Part shown: in pieces, positions 57,562 through 64,000 of the stretch | How the letters are laid out: each line of letters begins with the position of its first letter | How positions within the stretch are numbered: position 1 is the stretch's first letter | NCBI GenBank assembly: GCA_048499435.1 | Contig: JASNZW010000002.1 | Location: forward strand, 620,001-684,000 | DNA: 64,000 nt | Origin: DAOTWC01 sp048499435 | Lineage (GTDB): Bacteria; Chloroflexota; Anaerolineae; Aggregatilineales; Phototrophicaceae | Direction: 5' to 3' | Program-made: the position numbers and the translations under genes | Notes under the pieces: model-generated | Database searches by the model: none | Seen by the model: the letters and a program-made list of their open reading frames with translations, nothing else | Told to the model about the DNA's origin: nothing

Positions 57562-60138
57562 GTGAGCGCAGAGACGAAGGCGGGCACGCATCGCCTGGTG
57601 GCCTTGTGGCACACGCTGACAGAGCCGTCAGCCGCTATCAGCGGCTCAGAGCCGCGCCGGCAGGCGCGCCTGCTGAGCAAGCTGGCGCTGAGCCTGGGCA
57701 TATTAGCGACCGCGATCAACCTTGTCAACGCCGCCATCAACCCGGCCCCTAACCACACGGTTACGCTGGTCTTTGCGGCTGGTATCCTTGTTGTGGGCGC
57801 GCTCGTTTACGCGCTGGCGCACACCCGCCTGTACCTGCACGGCGTGACGCTGGCGCTGATCGTCTTTACAGCCGGCCTGCTGCTCCAGTTCGCCCTCATC
57901 GGGCCTGCCGTGATCAACCTGCTCTATTACCTGCTCATCCCGCTGGCGCTGTCCCTGCTGGTGTTCTCGCGGCGGCTGGCGCTGGCGCTGCTTGTCGCGC
58001 TGAGCGCCGCCGCCGTGCTGATCGCCAGCCTGCGCGGCATCCCGCTTTTTGCGCTTTCGGCGAACCCGCTTGGCTTCCTGCTCATCATGATGGCGCTGCT
58101 GTATACCGTGCGGCGCTACCTGGACGAGCGCGAAGGCGAGCGCCGCGCTCAACTGGCGGAGCGCGAGCAGAATTACCGGCTGCTGACCCAATTGATCACT
58201 GACTACGCCTACGGCTTCAAATATGAGGATGGCCGCTGGCTGCTGGACTGGGGTTCGGTTGATTTCGCGGCGATGGCCGGTTACAGCAGTGACGAGCTGG
58301 CGGCGGGCGGCTGGCGGATCGTCGTCCACCCGGACGACCGGCCGATAGCGGCCGCGCGGATAGCCCAATTAGAGGCGGGCGAGCCGGTTGTCAGCGAATT
58401 TCGCGTCCAGAACCAGCAGGGCGAGATCGTTTGGATTCACGACCACGCGCACCCGGTGCGCGACAGCCAGGGCCAGATCACGCGGGTGGTGGGCGCGGCC
58501 ACCGATATCACCGCGCGCAAAAACGCCGAACAGGCCGAGCGCGAACAGCGGCTGCTGGCCGAGGCGCTCAGCGCCGCCGCCGCCAGCATCGCCCAGTCGC
58601 TTGATCTTGACGACGTGCTGGACAGCATTCTCACCGCGCTGGGGCGCGTTGTGCCTTACGACGCGGCTTCGATCATGCTGATCGAGGACGAAACAGCCGT
58701 TGTCGCCCGCCACCAGGGTTTCACCTTTTCCGACCAGGAAAGTTTCCTGCAGTCGCACCGCTTTCCGCTGCAGGCCACCGCGTCGCTGCGCGATGTCTAT
58801 GAGCGCGGGCAGGCCGTGCTTGTCGCAGAGACCGCCGCTTACCCCGGCTGGGTGCGCCAGCCGATAACCAGCTGGATCGCATCGTGGATCGGCGCGCCTA
58901 TTCGCTCAGGCGACGCCGTTATCGGTTTCCTCAATGTGGACAGCCGCGAGCCGGGGCACTTCACCGGCCAGCACGCCAACCGCCTGCAAATGTTCGCCGA
59001 CCAGTGCAGCGCGGCTGTGCGCAACGCGCAGTTGTACCAGACTGTGCGCCAGCAGGCGGCTGATCTGGAGCGCCGGGTGGCGGCCCGCACCGCCGAGCTG
59101 GAACAGGAACGGCGGGAACTGGTCGCCATTCTCGATTCGATGGGCGAAGGCATGTGCTACATCGAAAACGGCTGCATCCGCTACGCCAACCGCGCCCTGC
59201 TTGAGATGACCGGCTTTGCGCTGGCTGAGCTGATTAACCTGCCGTTGAGCGCGCTGGTCGCCGACTCCGACCGGATCGATGTCGCCGACGTAGACGCTGC
59301 GCTGCACGAAAACCGCGTCTGGCGCGCTGAGCTGCTGCTGCGCACCAGCGGCGCCGCGCTGCTGGAAACCGGCATCACGGTGGCCCCGTTGAGCGCGGAC
59401 GGCGCGGCCGTGCCGGGCGCGGTGGCCATTATGCGCGACATCAGCCTGGAGAAAAACCTTCAGCGCCAGAAAAGCCGCTTTATCTCGACGGCCTCGCACG
59501 AGCTGCGCACGCCGATCACCAACCTCAACACGCGCATGTACCTGATCCAGCGCGACCCCTCGCGCATGACCGAACACCTGATGGTTATCGCCGACGTGGT
59601 GGAGCGCATGCGCGGCCTCAGCGAGAACCTGCTGAACCTGGCGCAGCTAGAGCATGGGACGATCGCGCTCGACCGGCAGCCAGCGTCCCTGCAGGGCCTG
59701 GCGGCCGCCGTCGCGCGGGTGCAGCAGGCGGAGGCTGAGCTGAAAGGCGTGACGCTGACGCTGCGCCTGACGCCTGATGCCCCGCTGCTGGTCAGCGTGG
59801 ACATTGGCCGCATCACGCAGGTGCTGACCAATCTGGTCATTAACGCCATCAATTACACGCCGCCCAACGGGCAGGTCGTTATCGAAACCGCGCGGCTGGA
59901 TGGCCAGAGCGCGGGCGTCCGCGTGATAGATACCGGCGTGGGCATCGCGCCGGAATACCTGACGCAGGTGTTCGAGCCGTTTTTCCGCATTCAGGGCGGG
60001 ACAGTGCGGGGAACCGGGCTGGGGCTGAGCATCGCCTATGAGGTGGTGCTGCTGCACGGCGGCGAGATCACCGTGACCAGCGAGCCAGGGCGTGGAAGCT
60101 GCTTTACGGTGCGGCTTCCGCTGGCAGACGCGGGTTGA
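57562..60138 (+). CDS. Membrane sensor histidine kinase (TM-PAS-GAF-PAS-HisKA-HATPase)
   Basis: From GTG 57562 (AGGAGAG 4 nt upstream) the 858-residue kinase has about five to six membrane helices (about 40-190). A PAS with PAC follows (GYSSDELAAGGWRIVVHPDD...VGAATDITARKNAEQ), then a GAF domain (LDLDDVLDSILTALGRVVPYDAASIMLIED), a coiled coil, a second PAS (ILDSMGEGMCYIENGCIRYANRALLEMTGF), HisKA with H646 (STASHELRTPI) and a HATPase (NAINYTPP, DTGVGIAPEY, GTGLGLSIAY). No response regulator adjoins; the orphan regulators at 4.3 and 23.8 kb are candidate partners only. The stimulus is unknown. Confidence 0.93.
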   Translation: MSAETKAGTHRLVALWHTLTEPSAAISGSEPRRQARLLSKLALSLGILATAINLVNAAINPAPNHTVTLVFAAGILVVGALVYALAHTRLYLHGVTLALIVFTAGLLLQFALIGPAVINLLYYLLIPLALSLLVFSRRLALALLVALSAAAVLIASLRGIPLFALSANPLGFLLIMMALLYTVRRYLDEREGERRAQLAEREQNYRLLTQLITDYAYGFKYEDGRWLLDWGSVDFAAMAGYSSDELAAGGWRIVVHPDDRPIAAARIAQLEAGEPVVSEFRVQNQQGEIVWIHDHAHPVRDSQGQITRVVGAATDITARKNAEQAEREQRLLAEALSAAAASIAQSLDLDDVLDSILTALGRVVPYDAASIMLIEDETAVVARHQGFTFSDQESFLQSHRFPLQATASLRDVYERGQAVLVAETAAYPGWVRQPITSWIASWIGAPIRSGDAVIGFLNVDSREPGHFTGQHANRLQMFADQCSAAVRNAQLYQTVRQQAADLERRVAARTAELEQERRELVAILDSMGEGMCYIENGCIRYANRALLEMTGFALAELINLPLSALVADSDRIDVADVDAALHENRVWRAELLLRTSGAALLETGITVAPLSADGAAVPGAVAIMRDISLEKNLQRQKSRFISTASHELRTPITNLNTRMYLIQRDPSRMTEHLMVIADVVERMRGLSENLLNLAQLEHGTIALDRQPASLQGLAAAVARVQQAEAELKGVTLTLRLTPDAPLLVSVDIGRITQVLTNLVINAINYTPPNGQVVIETARLDGQSAGVRVIDTGVGIAPEYLTQVFEPFFRIQGGTVRGTGLGLSIAYEVVLLHGGEITVTSEPGRGSCFTVRLPLADAG

Positions 60139-60236
60139 GCCAGCGGTCCGATTCAGCTATACTTTTAACAGCGCGCCGGCCTGGGCAGGTGGGCATACCG
60201 TTCTGGCGCTTCAGATCGCATAGAAAAGGCTTTTCT

Positions 60237-60638
60237 ATGGCTCAGCAGTTTCGCGATGAAAAGCTGGAGAGCGCACTCAAACAGCTTCACGTCGCCGTTA
60301 ACGGCGTTAAGGCGTCAGTGATTGTAAACGTTGACGGCCTGCTGGTGGCGGCTTTTCCGCCCGGCGACGAGGACAACCCCCACGAGAACCCCACCAGCAG
60401 CCCGCAGGTCGCGGCGATGTCGGCTACCCTGATTGGCCTGGCGGAGCGCACGCTGGGGCGGCTGGCGCAGGGTGACCTGGAACGCCTGCTGATGGAAGCT
60501 GAAGATGGCGTGATGGTGGTGTACCCGGCGGGGCGCGCGTCGCTGGCGGTGCTGGTGGAGAAGGACGCGCGCATCGCGCACGTGCTGTTCGCCGCTAAAA
60601 AGGCCGCCGCTGAAGTGGCCGAAATCCTCAGCAGCTAG
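60237..60638 (+). CDS. Roadblock/LC7 domain protein
   Basis: From ATG 60237 (AAAAGG upstream) the 133-residue protein is a Roadblock fold: KLESALKQLHVAVNGVKASVIVNVDGLLVAAFPP, a variable loop, VAAMSATLIGLAERTLGRLAQGDLERLLMEAEDGVMVVYPAG and a C-terminal helix. MglB-type Roadblock proteins regulate small GTPases; others serve as scaffold or sensory partners. No GTPase gene lies in the window. It is 98 nt after the sensor kinase, in the same direction, and may be its partner. Confidence 0.85.
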   Translation: MAQQFRDEKLESALKQLHVAVNGVKASVIVNVDGLLVAAFPPGDEDNPHENPTSSPQVAAMSATLIGLAERTLGRLAQGDLERLLMEAEDGVMVVYPAGRASLAVLVEKDARIAHVLFAAKKAAAEVAEILSS

Positions 60639-60662
60639 GCCGCGCCGCCGGCTGGCAGCCCC

Positions 60663-61628
60663 TCAGGCGCGCGGTTTGCTGGGGCCAGCCTGGAAGAACA
60701 GCCGCAGAATCATTTGCCCCAGGCGGATCTCGTCGCCGTCGCGCACCGGGTAGGGCCGGTGCGGGCTGAGGCGCGAGCCGTTCAGGAACGTGCCGTTGCT
60801 GCTGCCCATATCCCACAGGTTGATCTGGTTGTCGGCCAGCTTGAGCGAGGCGTGTTTGCGGCTGACGCCCATGCGATAGCCGGCATACGGCGTGAGGTCC
60901 ACCTCTGGCGTAACCCCAGTGGTCGGGTCGCGGCGGCCCAGAATCATATCCTGCGACTGCGGCTTGAGCAGGATGGGCGTTGCGCCGCCTTCGATCTCGA
61001 TCCGCAGTGTCATGGCGGCGTCAAAGACGCCGCTGCCGGCGGTGCGGATTGCGCGCACTTCGGCGCTGTCCAGCAGCGCCGCCGGGCTGGCCGCCGCGCC
61101 CGCGCTCTGCTTATCAGTGGACAGTTTGTCGGTGGACGGTTTGCCGGTGGGCGGCTGGCTGGCGGGCGGCCCGTCAGCGGGTAGTTTGCCGGTGGACGGT
61201 TTCCCGGCAGCCGCCCTTTCCGCTTCAGCTTCGCGCAGGTCGCGCGTGCCCAGGGCGGCCTGCTGGCCGGTGGCCAGGTTCGTGCCGCAGTTATCGCACA
61301 GCAGCGTGCCGGGGCGGTTGCGGTGGGCGCAGGTCGGGCAGACGCGCAGCGCGGCCGGGTCGGTGGTGGCGCTGACCCGCCCGCGCGCCAGCGAGCCGGT
61401 GTCGGGCAGCGCGTGGTTGAGCGCTTCGTCCAGGTGCGCCGCTGACACGGCGGTCAGCCCGGCCGCTTTTTCGGAATTGCGCCTGAGCCGATCAATGATA
61501 AAGTCAGCATACCAGGCCGGCCAGTTGCTGTCGGGCGCGCCGAGCGTTTTCTCGTAAGCGTTGTGCGCCTGCTCCGCTTCTTTAAGCAGCGCGGCCAATT
61601 CCTGTGATGTGAGGGTCTTTGCGTCCAT
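60663..61628 (-). CDS. FHA-domain protein with zinc ribbon and Pro/Ser/Thr/Lys repeat linker
   Basis: The 321-residue protein has a helical N-terminus, a zinc ribbon (CPTC 97-100, CDNC 111-114), a linker of five-residue repeats (143-176, pattern K-P/L-S/P-T/A-D/G) and a C-terminal FHA domain (about 228-310) with GRRD, SRKHA and SSNGT. FHA domains bind phosphothreonine, so it probably reports Ser/Thr kinase activity. No such kinase is in the window. It converges on the Roadblock gene and diverges from the GT-C protein. Confidence 0.9.
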   Translation of the reverse strand: MDAKTLTSQELAALLKEAEQAHNAYEKTLGAPDSNWPAWYADFIIDRLRRNSEKAAGLTAVSAAHLDEALNHALPDTGSLARGRVSATTDPAALRVCPTCAHRNRPGTLLCDNCGTNLATGQQAALGTRDLREAEAERAAAGKPSTGKLPADGPPASQPPTGKPSTDKLSTDKQSAGAAASPAALLDSAEVRAIRTAGSGVFDAAMTLRIEIEGGATPILLKPQSQDMILGRRDPTTGVTPEVDLTPYAGYRMGVSRKHASLKLADNQINLWDMGSSNGTFLNGSRLSPHRPYPVRDGDEIRLGQMILRLFFQAGPSKPRA

Positions 61629-61802
61629 GCTCTCTCAGATCGTATGGCGAGCAAGCGGTCCGACTGGCGGGCGGAATCTCGCCGCACAGCGATCATTCAA
61701 TGTCATAATACACTATATGTCCATTGTACAGCGGTGTAAACTGGCGGCGCAAGTTACAAGAAGTTTCGGGCGCGCCCGGCTTAGCGGCGGCGCGGCTGGC
61801 TG

Positions 61803-64000
61803 ATGCGCGCCCGCCCGCTTTGCCTGTGGCTGCTGATCGTCCTCATTCTGCTGGCGACGGCGGCGCGCCTGTATCAGATTCAGGCGCAGAGCGTGTGGTT
61901 CGACGAAGGCTGGTCAGCCTACGCCGCCGCCCAGCCGACGCTGGCGGGCGCTGTCGCCGCCGACGCCACTAACCCGCCGCTGTATTACCTGGCGCTCAAC
62001 CTGTTCGCGCGCGGCCTGGGCACGAGCGAGTTCAGCCTGCGGCTGTTCTCGCTGCTGGCCGGCCTGCTGACGATTCCGCTGGCCTATCAACTGGGGCGGC
62101 GGCTGTTCGGCGCGCGCGCCGGGCTGTATGGCGCGCTGCTGGTGGCGCTGTCGCCGCCGCTGTGGTGGGCGTCGCAGGAAGCGCGCATGTACACGCTGCT
62201 GGCGGCGCTGGTGCTGGTGTGCGCGCTGGCGTTCCACACCCTGCTGGCGCGCCCCACGCGCCGGGCGTGGCTGGCGCTGCTGGCGGCGGAGCTGGCGCTG
62301 CTGTACGCCCACAACACCGGTCCGGTGGTCGCCTTGTGGCTGAACAGCGCCGCGCTGCTGGCGTGGGCCGCCCGCCGCCGCGCTGACCGCCCGCCCTGGC
62401 GCGCCTGGCTCGCCGGGCAGGTGGCTGTCGGGCTACTGTGGCTGCCCTGGTTCGCGCTGCGTTTTGTCGAGCTTCAGGACGCCAACAGCGCCGTTCTCAG
62501 CGGGCCGCAGCCCGGCCTGGCGCTGCTGTGGCAGGTGTGGCAGGCGTTCTGGGTCAGCCCCTGGAGCATGGTGGGCCGCGAGCCGGCGCTGGCCGCGTTT
62601 TCGCTGGCCGCCCTCATCCTGTGGCTGGCGCTGACGCCCTGGCGGCGGCGCAGCGCGCGCTGGCTGGCGGCGCACGTCCTGCTGCTGACCGGCTTTCTGC
62701 TGCTGGGGTTAGGGCTGCTGGGCAACGAGCTGCACGGGCGCTATCTGGTGATGGTCGCGCCGCTGCTGCTGACGCTGATGGGCGCGGGGCTGGCGCGCCT
62801 GCCGCTGGCCGGGCTGCGCGCGCTGCTGGCGGGCGCGTTCGCCGCGCTGCTGGCGGCCAATCTCGCGCTGGCGCAGAACCCGGCCTACCAGCACGACGAC
62901 GCGCGCGCGCTGGTTCAGCATTACGCCGCCACGCTCAGCGCCGCCGACAGCGCCCTGGCGTGGTCCTACGCCGACCGCTACGACCTGTGGTACTACTGGG
63001 AACGGCTGGGCGTGACGGCGCGCCGCGTCACGCTGCCGGAAGGCGCGGACCTGGCCGCTGTCGCGCCGCTGCTGCCCACCACCGGCAGCGCCGAACTCAA
63101 CGTGTGGTACACCCAGCGCGCCGACTACCGGGGGATGCTGGGCTGCGTGCTGGGCGCGTCTGCCGCCGCCGCGCCCGTTGAGCAGTCATTCTACGGTCTG
63201 GCCAGCCTGCGCTACGACGCGCTGGCGCTGGCGCTGCCGGCAACACGCCCGTTCGACGCGCTGGCGCTGGCCGCTGGCGCCCCGGTCGCGCGCGTGGTGG
63301 CGGCCGGCGCGCTGCCCGCCGCCGCCGCTGACCGCGCGGCCTGCCTGCCGGTCACGCTCGAACTGCTGACGCCGGTGGGCGCCGACCTCAAGGCGGCGGT
63401 GACGGTCTACAACGCGCTGGGCTGGCCGGTGGCGCGGGCTGACGCCGTGTTTGCCACCGCCAACCAGCGCACTACCCGGCAGCTCGCGCCCGGCGAACAG
63501 GCGGCGGCCTACGCGCTGCTGCGCCTGCCTTACGGCGCGCCGCCCGGCAGCTATGAGGTGCGGCTGGAGCTGTACGACGAAGCAAATATCGCCGCCGGTT
63601 ACGACCTGCAAACGCCGGGCGAACCCGCCCGCCGCAGCCTGTCTCTCGGCGCGTGGACGGCGCTGCCCGGCGCGGACTGGGCGCGGTCCCGGCGCGCGAC
63701 GGACCTGCCTTACACAGCCGATACAGCGTGGCGCGCTGATCTGCGGCTGCTGGCGCACGATATTGCGCCGCAGCCGGCGGCGCTGGCCAACGGCGACGCG
63801 CTGCGGCTGACGCTGCTGTGGCAGGGCAGCGCGCCGCTTCCTGACCTGACGCTGGCGGGCGCGGGCTGGCAGGTGACGATTCCGCCGCTGCCCGGCCCAC
63901 GCGACGCGATCACGCTCGACTGGCGCGAAGCGCGCGTCCCAGCGGACGCTGAGTCCGGCCCGGCGGCGCTGCGCCTGCCGGACGGCGCTGTCATCGGGCG
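61803..64000 (+). CDS. GT-C (PMT/ArnT-like) glycosyltransferase, 3' end beyond the window
   Basis: The frame is open from ATG 61803 to the window edge (732 complete codons, no stop). The first loop has the GT-C signature WFDEGWSAY, the acidic pair used for metal/donor binding, followed by DATNPPLYYLALNLFARGLG, the PMT-type second block. About ten membrane helices occupy residues 5-350 (including LHGRYLVMVAPLLL), and the rest is an extracytoplasmic beta-rich domain with stretches such as APGEQAAAYALLRLPYGAPPGSYEVRLELY. It likely transfers a sugar from a polyprenyl phosphate carrier outside the membrane. The soluble tail resembles that of the 18-kb protein. Confidence 0.82.
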   Translation, partial: MRARPLCLWLLIVLILLATAARLYQIQAQSVWFDEGWSAYAAAQPTLAGAVAADATNPPLYYLALNLFARGLGTSEFSLRLFSLLAGLLTIPLAYQLGRRLFGARAGLYGALLVALSPPLWWASQEARMYTLLAALVLVCALAFHTLLARPTRRAWLALLAAELALLYAHNTGPVVALWLNSAALLAWAARRRADRPPWRAWLAGQVAVGLLWLPWFALRFVELQDANSAVLSGPQPGLALLWQVWQAFWVSPWSMVGREPALAAFSLAALILWLALTPWRRRSARWLAAHVLLLTGFLLLGLGLLGNELHGRYLVMVAPLLLTLMGAGLARLPLAGLRALLAGAFAALLAANLALAQNPAYQHDDARALVQHYAATLSAADSALAWSYADRYDLWYYWERLGVTARRVTLPEGADLAAVAPLLPTTGSAELNVWYTQRADYRGMLGCVLGASAAAAPVEQSFYGLASLRYDALALALPATRPFDALALAAGAPVARVVAAGALPAAAADRAACLPVTLELLTPVGADLKAAVTVYNALGWPVARADAVFATANQRTTRQLAPGEQAAAYALLRLPYGAPPGSYEVRLELYDEANIAAGYDLQTPGEPARRSLSLGAWTALPGADWARSRRATDLPYTADTAWRADLRLLAHDIAPQPAALANGDALRLTLLWQGSAPLPDLTLAGAGWQVTIPPLPGPRDAITLDWREARVPADAESGPAALRLPDGAVIG

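Overview
The window is a contiguous, very GC-rich bacterial chromosome segment with short spacers, frequent 4-nt start/stop overlaps and many GTG starts. I infer a member of the Chloroflexota (probably Anaerolineae-like). The reasons are the mixture of an archaeal-type NurA/HerA pair, a glycerol-1-phosphate-dehydrogenase-like protein, several large GT-C type membrane proteins with soluble C-termini, Pro/Thr-rich lipoproteins, a secreted WD40 protein, an actinobacterial-like LprG/MFS pair and a PIP-synthase-like phosphatidyltransferase. This is family-level reasoning from sequence reading, not a database result. I see no transposase, integrase, phage gene, CRISPR array or rRNA; apart from one fossil permease N-terminus the region looks like stable core chromosome.

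Layout. 1-4.7 kb: truncated M16 peptidase, G1PDH-like protein, phosphohexomutase, a membrane protein and an orphan response regulator. 4.7-9.1 kb: GT-C-like protein, then modA-modB coupled to an APH-fold kinase (no modC). 9.1-15.5 kb: envelope genes (PPC-repeat lipoprotein, MecA-type PBP, WD40 protein) and a hypothetical. 15.5-22.2 kb: MaoC hydratase, acylphosphatase, alpha/beta hydrolase, GT-C protein, then the lipid genes lgt and a CDP-alcohol phosphatidyltransferase. tRNA-Pro(CGG) lies at 22.24 kb with its own promoter and terminator. 22.4-31 kb: GNAT, cNMP-binding protein, OmpR-type regulator, M50 protease, lipoprotein, M55 aminopeptidase, transketolase and coaBC. 31.1-35.2 kb: a four-gene operon nurA / HAS-barrel-like protein / herA / helical protein behind a good sigma70-type promoter. 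35.3-39.3 kb: DUF554 protein, a 37-residue membrane peptide, cupin and an L,D-transpeptidase. 39.5-39.65 kb: a promoter, nested hairpin and intrinsic terminator that together look like a small non-coding RNA gene. 39.65-43.7 kb: LprG-like lipoprotein plus 14-TM MFS pump, P-loop kinase and DMT exporter. 43.86-44.2 kb: OppB-type permease N-terminal fossil abutting an ABM-like gene. 44.2-53.1 kb: a complete Liv-type ABC importer (livG, livH, livM, binding protein, livF) interleaved with two acyl-CoA-ligase genes. 53-64 kb: monoacylglycerol-lipase-like enzyme, S1-repeat protein, SppA, a large sensor kinase, a Roadblock protein, an FHA protein and a GT-C protein cut by the window end.

Genes that work together: the NurA/HerA operon (DNA end processing); the Liv importer plus ligases (uptake and CoA activation of a carboxylic acid); lipoprotein maturation (Lgt) serving the many lipobox proteins here; and LprG/MFS (probable lipid or amphiphile export). 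The most promising undescribed elements are the ncRNA candidate at 39.54 kb, the four-gene NurA-HAS-HerA operon and the LprG/MFS pair outside Actinobacteria.
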